The position numbers and the translations under genes were made by a program. A stretch of DNA of 64,000 nucleotides. Origin: Bilabrum cf. latius. Its lineage: Eukaryota; Bigyra: Bicosoecida; Bigyra; Bicosoecida. Positions 12,001 through 23,400 of this stretch are shown here, piece after piece (position 1 is the first letter of the stretch; each line of letters opens with the position of its first letter). The stretch lies in assembly GCA_965178125.1 (NCBI GenBank), contig OZ237752.1:124001-188000 (forward strand), in the 5' to 3' direction. The notes under the pieces were generated by a model that was not told the origin of the DNA, made no database searches, and saw only the letters and a list, made by a program, of their open reading frames with translations.

Positions 12001-14537
12001 CGGCGCAGGCCCAGCTGGCCGAGCGGGCCCGGTCCGTGGTGAGGGGCTGGTCCCGGGCCTCGACTCTGCTGGAGGAGGAGCTGCAGCACACCACGCGGGA
12101 GCTGGCGCTGCAGGGGAGGGAGGAAGCCAAGGCGCAGGCAGAGCTGGCGCGGCTCAGGGAACAAGCGGCCCAGGCGAAGCGCGCATCGGACGCTGCGCTG
12201 GTGGTGGCGCGGGCCTACAGGGACAGGGCGGGGGGGAGGCTGAGGCAGGCACGTGTCGAGTCCGATGCGCTGGGGCGGCACTCGGCCGGCAAGGCCGTGG
12301 CGGACGCGACCCACGCGGCGGCCACGGTCGGCCAGGAGCTTCTCTCTGCCGCGAGGCAGGAGGCCGTCTCGGAGCTGCAGAGGGCCAGGGACGAGGTCCA
12401 AGCCAAGATCACGGCGGTGCCCGGTCAGATGCGCAAGGCGCTGGAGGAGGACCTGGCTCCTGCACTGGAGCAGGAGAGGAGAGAGGCAGAGGCAGTGGCA
12501 GCCAAGAAAGCAGAGCTAGTGCGCGAGCTCCGGAAGAAGAGAGAGGAGTTGGCTGAGGCCTCGAGAGAGGCGGCGGCGGCGGCTGCGGGACTCGACGTGG
12601 AGCTGCACACGTCCCAGCTGGCGGCCGTGGCGGGCACCGAAGGTTCGCTGCAGCTTCGCCCGGTGACTCCGGGTCGCGCGCCTGCTCCGGCTGGTGGAGG
12701 CTTCAGCTCCCCCCCGCAGGCCGGCAGCGGCAGGGGCCCGCTGGAGACCCTCCCAGCATCGGAGCCGTCGTCCGACTCCCCCGGGCGCTCCCTGCAACGG
12801 CTCCTGCAGCAGTCCGTGCCTCCGGGCGTGACCGACCTCCGGGAGCCCCTGGCCCAGCTCGCCGGTGCCCTCTTCGGGGATGCGGGTGAGGTGGCAGAGG
12901 TGCTGGAGGCCGTGGAGCGGTGGAGCGACGGGGACGCCCAGGACGCCATGGAGGCCGCGGCGGAAGGGGCGGCCAGGCAGGCCAGGCAGGCGCTGCTGGA
13001 GGAGGACGGGGCGAATGCCGCTGCGGCGGCAGCGGCGACGGTCGGGTCGCACTCGTCACACAAGCCCTCGAAGGCGGCCCTGCTGCTGCGCGTGTGGGAC
13101 GAGGGGGTGCTTCCTGTGGAGAGGGCGACGTACGAGGCTGAGCTGGCGCGGGCGCTGGAGCAGCAGGGGGCGGCTGGCACGCCGGCGGAGCTGGCGGCTC
13201 TCCGGAGAACAGTGGCGGGGGTGGCCAACGGCTTGAGCGTTAGAGAGGCCGTGGACCTGGCCGTGGGCATGGGCAACAGGAGGGGGCGGGGCGGGCGCCG
13301 GGGGAGCGCACAGTCAGGATTTGGGTCTGGGTCAGCCATCGCCAGCCATCGTCGCGGCTCCAAAGTAACCGAGGGGGCCCAGTCCGCCTTCCTTGGCGGG
13401 CTGGGGCTGTCCATGGCCGGCGAGTCGGCTTCGGAGAGGAGCAGCCCGGACTCGGCATCTGCGGCAGGAGGCTTGGATGCCGGCGGCACTCAGGTGCAAG
13501 TGCAGGGACAGGGGCAGGGGCAGTCCGCTTCTGTGGCGGAGCAGGAGGCGCGGCAAGCGGCCCTGCTAGCCGCAGGGGTGCAGGACCCGGAGTCGGTGAT
13601 GCAGGCCAAGGAACAACGATCCGCGGCAGACGGCCGTCCAGGGAACAAGCGGGTGACGGATCCCAGCGGGTCCGGCGTGGACCTCACCGTGCTGCCCCCG
13701 CTCGTGCACTGGCGCTTGCTGGAGCGCGTGCGGGGGGGCATGGAGCGAGCGGCCGCCCTCGGCCTCGGGATCGGTGTGGGCGGGATTCGGCGGAGGGGCA
13801 TCGGGCAGGGGCAGGGAGGGAGCAGTGTCTCCTCGGCTGCCTCGGTGTCCAGCTCTGCTTCCGCCACCGAGGCGCCTCAGTCCCGGGGTACAGGCAGTGG
13901 CCAGGCCAGGAGGGGAGGTAGTGCGCTGCGGCGCGGCAGCTCGCACGTGGCGATGCTCAAGGCCCTGCAGGAGTCCGGCGCCGGGGGGGGCATGGGCGAT
14001 GTGACCCCGCCAGGGGGACTGGCGAACGTTCCTCCAGGTTCCTTCTCCTTCGCCAGCACTAGGCCCGGCGAGCCCCGGCGCAGCCCGGTGGATCGCTCGG
14101 GGTCTCCTTTCCCTGGGCACTCGTCACAGGGCCGCAGGCTGCTGCCCGAGGAGAAGCAGGTGCTCAGGCAAGGGGCGCTGCAGCGGCTGGCGGGAGGTGC
14201 TGTGACGAGTGCGCAGGGCCGCGGGCCCGGCTGGGCAGACGCGCGCGTGGGTACCACGTCCGTCTCGAGGCGCCGGGGCGGGCCAGGTGTGACGAGTGCG
14301 GCGTCGCCGGGCGCGCTGTCGTCCAGCCCATCCTCGGTGCGGTTCGCTTTGGAGGCTGGGCGGGAGGGACGGGCGGTGGCGCAGGAATACCAGCCGAAGA
14401 ACGATGCGACATCGAGGGAAGTAAGCGCGCCCGCCGGCGACGGTCGGCGCGCAGAGAAGAGTAGTGGTCGGGACGCGGGCGAGCAGGAGGAGCAGCTCCG
14501 TGCTCGCCTGTTTGCGAGGAGGCGGCGCGCTCGCTGA
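1..14537 (+). CDS. Giant pentatricopeptide-repeat / coiled-coil protein, 5' end beyond window
   Basis: One frame (codons starting at base 3) runs to the TGA at 14535 if TAG is read as Gln, giving at least 4,844 residues. In-frame TAGs start at 669, 1635, 4794, 5340, 5943, 6390, 7161, 7818, 9390, 9396, 10008 and 11625; no TAA or TGA intervenes. PPR-type helical pairs are visible at about 2590-3960, for example ACNAMLKVYATRGQAE, VFAALIRGYGKAGRLRAARR and AYNAMVGALAEA, with further weaker repeats near 8560-8660. A long Ala/Glu/Arg coiled coil lies at about 11880-12620. Low-complexity Gly/Ser/Ala linkers separate the parts. PPR proteins are RNA-binding factors usually sent to plastid or mitochondrion; no targeting peptide can be judged because the N-terminus is missing. 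The size is extreme for the family. PPR identity is good; the role is unknown. Confidence 0.8.
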
Positions 14538-15510
14538 TGCGGGATGCCTCGAGCTGACGTGTCCTTTGCAATTGATTGAAACCCGCAGTTCTTTCAATGA
14601 TCGTTTGCTTGTACCATTTCGATGGGAAGGGTTCAAGCAGCCGCGACAGCCAAGCTAGGCATCCGCTGGCCCGACTGTACACGCGACCCGCTGATTCTTG
14701 CTACGGTATTTTATCGATCTAGAGGCTTGCGTGGATGGTGTATATCAAATGCCATCATACCAATGATGTCTAGCTGCCAGGGTATGGCACCACGCTTCGC
14801 TCCAGTCCTTTGTGCGTTTCTCCAGGCTTCAGGACTCCGGCGAACCTTCGTTTCTGGCTCTCCAGCGGAACCGCTTCAACGAATCACTTTGTTCACTCGA
14901 TTCCAAGCGAATCTTCAGTAAAATGTGAGCGCTGCCGATTGATTGCGGTTATATAAAGTCTTTGTGCGGATTCCAATGCCTAGAGTCTGCGTTATTGCCG
15001 TAGTTTGTCGGTCTTGCCGACTGTTCTTGCGCGGCTGTTCGCTGCGATATGGCCAATTTGAATACGTGGAGGCTTAGTGAAATTGTTATTTAGCACATTT
15101 TGATAAGCACTTTGTGGTTTTGGGCGCTGTTTGGAAGAAAAAGTTGGAGGAGTGCTCCAGCTCCAGTTCCTTGAGACTTGTCGTAAAAACGACGTCCGCC
15201 CGATTCGGCCGAGGCCCGTGCGATGTGCAAGGCATGCAATTGATGGTAGCCATAGCTCTATGTTGTATGAATCATGTTTAACTTATTATGCGAGTAAAAA
15301 TCGTGTGCGTGGCCACAAAATTGTAGCTATTGCCGGTGTTCTTGTGATGGACACTGCGCTTCTACTTCAACAGAGGAACTTTGCAGTATAGCTCGGGCAT
15401 GCCGCGGGCACTCGTGATGAAATGCTATAATTAAGCTATTACGATTCCAATATTGATGTATCACTGAATAATTTCCTCGCAGACCCAATCTTTCGGCCTC
15501 GTTGCATAGG
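14538..15510. other. AT-richer intergenic region upstream of the glutamate 5-kinase gene
   Basis: This stretch is visibly less GC-rich than its flanks. A TATA-like TTATATAAAG lies at 14949-14958, too far from the kinase start to be its core promoter, so a short unannotated transcript starting near 14980 is possible. A small hairpin (GTCGG-TCTTG-CCGAC) lies near 15008-15022. Short ORFs at 14622-14921 and 15131-15434 have no recognisable domain, and the second lacks an ATG at its head. I see no convincing gene. Confidence 0.4.
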
Positions 15511-18010
15511 ATGTCATCAATCGGAAAGCGAGTTGTTGTGCTCAAGGTGGGAACGTCCAGCATTTTAACCCCGGACTATTCGTCGATTCGGCTGTCAATG
15601 ATAGCCACCATCGCGGAAGTATGCGCTCGGCTGAAGGTGTTCGGCTTCGAGCCGATCGTCGTGAGCTCTGGAGCGGTGGGCGTCGGTTGCGTGCGATTGC
15701 ATCGAAAGAGCCGCCCGCAGGAGATTTCGACCGTCCAGGCGCTCGCCTCGGTCGGTTAGGGCTACTTGATGCGCATGTGGGACGATGCTTTGTCCGCGGT
15801 GAACCTGCGGGCCGGCCTAATCCTGCTCACGTACGATTCGTTTGGCGAGCGCGCCCATTACAACGCGGCGAGCGCATGCTTCCAGGAGATGCTGAAGATC
15901 GGAGCAGTGCCCATCGTGAACAATAACGATGCCACCGGCGTCACACAGATTGAGGACAACGACACGCTCGCGGCCATGGTGGCAGCAATGGTGAGGCTTT
16001 GATCTGGCCGTCCGCGGTACAAGATTCGCAAGGCGCCGTGCCCCGCGCATTGCGCAATGTATTGTGCATTGGTGTGTTCGTGTGCTAAAGCGCTTGCTTT
16101 CGTCCATTCCCACGCCCCGCCCCTGCTACCACCCCGCGCCCACTCGCACCTCCTCTCTTCACCCGATTTGTTCCACCCATCCTCCCCCCCCCCCACCACC
16201 CATGCAGACGCAAGCGGAGCACTGCTTCATCCTCACAGACGTGAATGGCCTCTACACGGCCAACCCCAGGACGGACGCCCAGGCCCGCCTCGTGCGGTCG
16301 GTGCAGCCCCGGATCCTCCCCCAGCTCAAGAAGGCCCTCCAGCACGAGGGAACAGACCTGGGCATGCTGCTGGCGGAGGCCTCCCAGCAGGGGGCGGCCA
16401 AGCTCGCGGGCCCGCCCCCGGCAGCAGTGGCTGCCGCAGCGGCCGCCGCAGCCGAGGCGGCAGCGGCGGCCGTGGCCGTGGCCGCCGAAGCCGTCGCCGA
16501 GTCCCAGGCCATGGCCGCGGAAGAGGCCCAGATGGCTGCCTCGGGAATGGGCAAGTACCACCACGGGGCCATGGTGACCGCGGGCATGAGGGCTCTGGGC
16601 GAGAGAGTGCTGGGCGGGGGGCAGCAGAACGGTGGCCAGTGGGGCCAGCACAGCGGGGGCATGGGGAGCCAAGGGGGCCCGCAGCAGCACTCGAGCGGGT
16701 CGCTGCTGGCCATCGGGCCCCCGCCCCCGGGCTCAGCCGCCGGTGCCTCGGACGACGACGACGCCGCGAGCTCAGTGGCCCGCAGCAGGGACGACCCGGA
16801 ATCGGATCGGGAGTCCGACATGGGCTCCGGGAACGGCGGGGACTCGGGCGCGGGCTACAACCAGGGAGGCAACCGCTCCGTGGCGGGTCTGGCGCACCAC
16901 GTTGCCATCTCCTCCCGGGCCTCTGTGGGCTCCCGCTGGTCCAACGACGGGAACGGGAGCCTTTCCGGACACGTGCCCGCGGGCAGCGCCTCGGCCTTGG
17001 GCTCAGGCACGGGCGAGCGGAAGGCCTCCGGCGACTCGGCCGCGCCAGCGGGCATGGCCGTGGCGGCCGTGACCCCCCCGGGCCCCCAGCCCAGCACGGG
17101 CGCGGGCAGCGAGGCCAAGTCTGGCGACGGTGACGGTGACGACGACGAAGACAAGCAGAGGAGCGGGACCTGGGGTACAGGCGGGATGGCCACGAAGCTG
17201 ATCGCCGCCCAGATCGCCACTGCCTGCGGGGCGACCTACCACATCATCGCGTCCGATCGTGTGACGAGGGTACCCGAGGCTGTGGCCCATAGGAAGCGCG
17301 TGGGCACGATGTTCCTTCCATGCGCCCGGCCCATCAAGGGCCAGAAGCGCTGGATCCTGAGCCTGCAGGCACAGGGCAGGCTGGTGATGGACATGGGGGC
17401 AGCCGGTGCCGTGATCCACAACCGCAAGAGCCTCTTCGCGGCTGGGATCGCCTCTGTGGAGGGCGACTTCAGCGCGCACGAGGCCGTGCTGCTGGTGGAC
17501 CCACGAGGGCACGAGCTGGCGCAGGCCATGGTGAACTACTCCCGGGACGAGGTGGACAAGATCCGTGGGGCGGACTCGAAGGACATCCCCGGGCTGCTGG
17601 GCTACGAGGGCACCGACACCGTGTGCCACCGGGACAACATCGTGGTGCTGGGGGAGAGGGCCTCGGTGGCGGAGGACAAGGACGAGGGGGGGGCCAGCGT
17701 GCCCCCACTGGGGGGGACCGCGGCCCCGCGGCTGCCGAGCTACCCCACCCACGGGGAGGACAAGGTGGGGGAGGCCTAGGACGTGAGAGGGGATGCCCTG
17801 CGTGCGGCCGACGCCGCCATGCGAGCGGGCGGGATCGGCACCAAGGGAAAGTCGGGGTCTGCCAGCACATCGGAGCTGCAGGCTCTGGCGGGCGCGGGCG
17901 GTGGGCAGCAGCGCCGCGTCTCGGGCGAGCACGGGGACTCGAGTCGCTCGCTCACCCCGCTGGCCCAGCAGATCGAAGCCAATCTCGCGGAGCAACGAAA
18001 ACAGGAATGA
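15511..18010 (+). CDS. Glutamate 5-kinase (gamma-glutamyl kinase) with large internal insert
   Basis: Phosphorylates L-glutamate, the first step of proline synthesis. Exons are 15511-15990 and 16208-18010, with a GT-AG intron that leaves the reading frame intact and has a C-rich tract before the acceptor; 760 residues. The amino-acid-kinase fold shows VVLKVGTSS, VSSGAVGVG, ALASVGQGYLMR, VNNNDATG and LTDVNGLYTANPRT. The Q of VGQG is the TAG at 15757-15759; that position is an invariant Gln in ProB-type kinases. A second TAG is at 17777-17779 and the stop is TGA. After the nucleotide-binding part an insert of about 245 Ala/Gly/Ser-rich residues (bases about 16330-17150) splits the kinase before GTGGMATKL. 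A C-terminal PUA domain follows (GRLVMDMGAAGAV, SLFAAGIASVEGDF, VNYSRDEV). There is no fused gamma-glutamyl-phosphate reductase domain, so this is a stand-alone kinase rather than P5CS. Confidence 0.92.
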
Positions 18011-18449
18011 GGCGCCGGCAGCGCGGTCTCGGTTGGCTGTCGGCAATGGGTATTTATAAACGGTGAATGAGTTTCCTAGCTGCGAACCGGTGTGCCTGTG
18101 GCACGTGCTGTCCACATCATGGACCATGCGGCACCGCGGTGTGCGAGGAGCACCTGCTTATATACAGCTTCCGGTTTCGGAGCAAACACAAACAAAAGTG
18201 TATTTTCTAATCAAGGTGGCCGCCAACGCCATGCAAGGTAACTCAGGCGCTTTGTTAATGCTACAAACTCGTTCTCGAGGTCTATAGATAGGCGTGGGAG
18301 CAGCAGTGAAGCTGCTGCGAGAGTGCAAAGCGAGCAAGGTGGCGGCACACATGGAGGCGTTGCGCAGCGCTGCATTCTCCGTAGACCACTGCGAGCGGCT
18401 GAGCGATCTTTTAAAAATAAAACCTTCATTGGATGCCTTCTAGGCTACT
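18011..18449. other. Intergenic region between glutamate 5-kinase and the next plus-strand gene
   Basis: AT-richer sequence with TATTTATAAA near 18050-18059 and several A/T runs. No ORF with recognisable features on either strand. It probably holds the 3' UTR of the kinase gene and the promoter of the gene starting at 18450. Confidence 0.4.
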
Positions 18450-20393
18450 ATGTCTGTCATTGTAGCGCGATGCCAATTGGTGGAGCTCGAGCTGCAACTG
18501 AGCAGATCGACAATTAAGTGCCGAGAAGGCGCCGAACAGCTCGGACGATTGCTCTCAATGGTATCCACTAAAATATTTGCCTTGGTTGTGTCTGGCTAGT
18601 GCGCCGTGGATATCGACGTGGTGTTGGCGGCGACGAGCAAAGTGGCCTCGTGCATTGTGCGTTCAATTTCGCGGCTGTCAGGCCCTCCGGCGGAGAGCGA
18701 CGACACCACTATGTTTCCATCACTCGATTTAAGCGATTGTATCGAGAAAATCCGCGATACCTTGCTGGAGGAGCTGGTCTGGATGCTTCGCGCAGGCTTC
18801 GCACAAGTGCTGCACGGCGGGGACGAAGCAAGCGTGGAGCGCGGAGCGGCCGCCTGCCTAGGCGCACTGCGTTTGATACTGACTGATTGTCGCGACGCTC
18901 TGGGAGAAGTGGATGTGGTCCACTTTCTGTACGAGGATCTGGAGCTGCCTGCCACCGACAAGCGAGCTGCGGGTGGCAGCTCCTCAGCTGGCTCACCGGA
19001 GTTCGACGTAGCCACTTCTGGCGATACCAAGGAGCCTATGAGGCCCAACATTGATCATGGTGCCCAATCTGCCAAAGTAGTCGTCCAGGCTGCCCTCACG
19101 ATGGTGCAGGCGGGCGCCCCGACGGCCTCGGCTGCAGGGCTCCTCAACTGTGTGCTAGAGGCTGACAGGCCCATGCGACCGGCGCGGGCTGAAAGCAGCG
19201 AGAGCGGCGACCCAAACAGAGTGGCCATGCGAGTCCGCAGGATGAGCATGGCGGCGCAAGGGAAGCTGGCCTTTGTCGCTATCCGGATCGTGCAGCTGGC
19301 TGCGTGCGCCGCCCCCCGTCTCCTGGGGAAGCGCATGCTAGGAGTGGCAGTCTCGCAGGCAGCCATGTCCACGTCAAGGAGCATGCAGTACACGCTTCTG
19401 TGCTGGCAGGCGGCCTGTGCGATCGCCTGCGGGGCGGGGCCACCGTCACTGACCGACCTCGGCAGTCTGGTACGGAGCGCGGTCGCCGGGCCGATCTGCG
19501 ACGCCGTGTCGATCGAGGTGGGCAGTGAGCCGGCGTCGGGGGACGCCACGACTGTGCTCCTACTGCAAGCCAAGTAGCGGTCACCAATCGACGTCCTAGC
19601 TGCAGCGATGCACCTGCGGGCGTGCGTGGTGCCTGTCATGGTGGCTGCGGTCGGTGCCCGGATGGCTCCGGAGAAGTCCTCTCCTCCCGGGCAGACCGCA
19701 GGCTCTACCGGTGCACCATCGTCATCGTCATCCTCGTCATCCTCGTCGTCCTCGTCATCCTCGTCGTCCTCGTCATCCTTGTCGTCCTCGTCATCCTCAT
19801 CTTCATCGGCATCGTCTGCGGCAGCAACATCGGCTGCCTCCTTCGAAGATGCCAGGCGGCAGGTGCTGGCCCTGTGCCTCGATGCCGTCGGGGCGGCGTG
19901 CGGGAGCCTGCAAGCGAAAATCAAGGACAAGTGCGCCAGCGGCACGCAGGCATACGGGGATGCCATGGTCGCTGCCGATCGGAGCGCAGCTGGACTGGGT
20001 GAGGACGCAAGGAGTAGGGTGCGGGAGGCCGCGGCCAGGACGCTGCTGCAGGGCCCAACCCTCCGTGCGCTCGCCTTACTGCGGTCCTGTCAGCAGGAGC
20101 TGTCTGCGATTCTCCGCGCCGGGCAGGAGGCGGGCTCGGCGGGGTGGGCACGCGCAGAGGCAATCGAGGAAGCGCTCAAGGGGTATGTGGCCGAGCGGGT
20201 CTTGTGCCTAGCAGCATGCAGCTCTGTCGCAGGCAAGGGCCAGATCCGTGCGGCCCTTCGGGTGCCCGCGGTGGCCATGGGGCCCGCTGCCTTCGAGGAG
20301 GCCTGGGCCGCGGCCGGGGGTGAGACTGGGATGGGCGCTATCGGGGCGTGGCAGGATGTGCTGGACTGGTCCGGTGCAGGGCAGGTTACGTGA
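18450..20393 (+). CDS. Unknown alpha-helical protein with a poly-Ser tract
   Basis: Predicted 647 residues with TAG read as Gln at 18597-18599 and 19575-19577; stop TGA at 20391. I chose the ATG at 18450 because it opens an unbroken frame with a charged helical start (VELELQLSRSTIKCREGAEQ), loosely reminiscent of the N-terminal TAN motif of ATM/Tel1 kinases; that likeness is weak and no kinase domain is present. The rest reads as HEAT-like helices (IEKIRDTLLEELVWML, AACLGALRLIL). A run of about 30 Ser follows near residues 423-453, encoded by a TCG/TCA/TCC minisatellite, then more helices. An alternative is a 39-nt intron at 18561-18599 (GTATCC...GGCTAG) that would remove the first TAG in frame. 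Function unknown. Confidence 0.6.
19717..19812 (+). repeat. Degenerate (TCCTCGTCA/G) minisatellite encoding poly-Ser
   Basis: About 95 bases of tandem TCGTCATCC / TCGTCGTCC units. It lies in frame in the plus-strand gene and encodes almost uninterrupted Ser. Length polymorphism is likely. Confidence 0.9.
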
Positions 20394-20478
20394 CCAGCCG
20401 AGTGAACGTGCTCGTAGCAGCGGTAATATTTGCTTCTAGAGATAAATCAATCAACAGAAGGATGCTTCGCCGCCCCTT

Positions 20479-23400
20479 TTAATCATCCTTGATGCGCCTC
20501 TCCCCGGCCCTGCCTCCACCGCTCGTCCTGCAGCACATCACCATGGACAGCAGGCACGTGGTCGCCACCCAAGCCCCGTTGCACACTGCTGATCCCGCCT
20601 GAACAGGCCATCGCACCGCCGCCATCACTGCGTTGGCGCTGGACTCGATTCCCCCCGAGAGCAGCAGGCAGGGCGCCATGATGCACACCCTAAGGGCGAG
20701 AGACACGAGGCGGGTTGGCCCCAGGCTGCGCGCTGCAAGCCCGCCCCCGCTGCCACTCCTCACAGCGACCGCCTGCGACGCCCGACCGTGGCTACCGGAC
20801 CCAGCGATCAGCCCGCTCTCGTGCCCTGTCGCTGCCGTGCTTCCCGACAGCACGGTGTCGCAGTCCCAGTCGTGGACCCCGTCGTCCAGGCCTCTTGTTC
20901 CCTCCACCTGGGGCTCTCCACCCTCTGCCACCTGAGGCAGACCTCCCTTCCCATCGTGTCCCCCCTCAGCACCACTGGGCTCTCCTCCGCCCAGGCTAGA
21001 ACTGCTCCCGGCCCGAAACACGCTGAAAGCCCCAGAACCTGCCCTCAGCCCGAAATCCCGCAGGTCACTCAGTGAGCCCGCCCCATCGTCATCGTCACTA
21101 TCTTCATCTTCATCCATGCCCGCGCCGCCTTCTTGGTTCTCTCCGTCGCGCCCACGAGCATGGGCATCGGTGGGTTCAGCAGCGCTCCGTGGGGCGGGGG
21201 CGCGCGCTGGCTCAATAGGTGCTCCTCCATGGTCGTGCTCATGGTCGCTGGGGACGCTGCCGGAGGTGCTTCCTATGCTCCCGTGACTCGCTGCCGTTGA
21301 ATCGATGCCCGGAGCAACGTCCGCATTGTGCATGCTGTGCACGCTGGAACGCCGTTGATTCATCCCCCCGCCCTCCACCGTGCCACCTCTCATGCCATCC
21401 GCGCGCCATCGCGCCGCCCTGCTGTCGGCCTCCTGCCTGGAAATGCTCTCCTGCAGCTCCCCCACCACTCCTCGCAGGCTATCTGCGGCTCTCTGCGCGA
21501 TGTCTCTGCTCCTCTGGGCCGCCCTCCTGGCCCTGCGCTCCGCCTCCAGCTCCTTCTCAACTGCTTCCAGCCGCTGCAGGGCCACGTCACGCTCGGCGGT
21601 GGCGCGCTGCCTGCGGTCGACGGAGGAATGGTGCCGGCTGAGGGTGCTCCTAGCAGAACCCCGGCGATGCATCCCGTGAGTTCCTGTGCTATTGACTATC
21701 GCACTGCCACTGCCACCAAGTTCACGCGCATTCCCGGCGCCATGGAAATGGCCCATGCCACCGAAACTGCGGGCTTGCTCGCTGGGCATTGGCTGTGCCG
21801 TGCTGGACCTCGCCACTGGCAATCCCTTCTGCTCCTGGACGTGGGACCACCTGCTGCCCACAACGCTGCCATTGCCTGGATTGCTCGTGCTTGCAGCTGC
21901 CGGCAGTGCGCCAGTCCCGATGGACCCACCGCTGGGCACGCGGGACTATCCATCGGACGTGGGAGATGTCGTCGACAATGCTTGATCCCTGCTGCTGGAG
22001 AACAATGATCGCGCCAGACCGAATATGCCTGTGCCAAGGGCAGCACCCGCACCCTCACGGCTCGCGGTCCCACTGCCCTCCTGCGCTGCCCCTCTTGCCT
22101 TTGGTGCATCAGGTGCTGGAGTGGGCGGTACCCACCCACCTCCGTCCGATGGAGACAGGGCAAACGCAGCATCCTGCACCTACTGACCATCCGTCGCTGC
22201 ATCTTCGGGGCTTGCCCGAGACCCTGACCCAGCCGGGCGTAGCAGAGCAGCAGATGAGCCCCCCTGCCTGTTGTTACCGCTGCTACTGCCGCCAATGCTC
22301 TCCTTGCTGCGGAACCGACGGCGCCGCGCGACAGCTCCATCCACCGGAGAACTACCCCGCTCCTGGTCCTGGTCCTGGTCCTGGTCGGGTGTGTGCAGCA
22401 GCACACCGCCGTCCATCGTCACGCCAGCGCCCAAGCTGCCGTCGATCGCAACTCTCTGACCAATGGACACCCCAGGTGAGCTGCTGCCTTCATCTCCTTG
22501 CTCCTCTTCCTCTTTGTTTACCACCTCCTGGCCGTCCCCATCGTGCCCTGGTTCCCACCCGCCTGCGTGCAACCCCTGTGCATGCAGCTCAGCCCGTGAC
22601 ACGTACCCGCCATCAGCAGGTCTGCCATCCCGGGCACCACTCTTAGCCGTTGAACCCGCAACCGTCCCTGTCGCCGTTGAACCCGCAACCGTCCCTGTCG
22701 CCCCATCTCCCCCTCCCCCTCCCCCTCCCCCCGGCAGCAGCGGCACGTTGAACACGTCAAGGTCAGACACCGCAGCGGCCTGGCTCCAATCGCTCGCGTT
22801 GCTGCCGCGGCGCTCCATGGGCCGCCGCCACCGGGACATGGACATGCTGCTATCGCTGCCGCGCCGGTTTCCGATAGACGGGTGCACTGTGTGGTGGTGG
22901 GAGAGCATGCGGTGGCCAATGGCACTGCTGGCTCTAGCATTCGGTCGAGATAGGCGAGACGTACTACCCAATGCAGCGCCGTCCACAGACGCACGGGCCA
23001 CAGCTCCCGAGAGCCGGGGGCTATCGGCTCTGGTCCGTAATGCAGCTTCTGTGGCGACACGCTCCAGCCGAGTGCGGCGCTCGGTCGCCGCTTTCTCTTC
23101 CTTTGCAGCAGCAGCTGCGTCGTCGAGGTGCGCACCGAGCATGCCTTCCTGCATCGTGCCAACTCGTTTCAGTAGGACCGCGCGCTGGCGCTCCGCTGCG
23201 GCGGCTCTTTCCTTAGCCTGCTCTGCTTCTTTCCGAGCGGCCTCTGCTTGCGATTTCGCTTCTTGTAGCTCTACTTCCAGAGCCTCTTGGCGCCGCAGCA
23301 GCCGGAGCCCGATGGCGGCAGCCTTGGCCGCGGCGTCATCCTCATCCGTAGTGTCTCCATCCTCCGTACCGCCGTCTGTACCCTCGAAAGAGCCATCATC

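Noticed and set aside
14622-15434. Two short plus-strand ORFs in the gap before the kinase gene
   Set aside because: No domain, one lacks an ATG at its head, AT-rich composition; not supported as genes.
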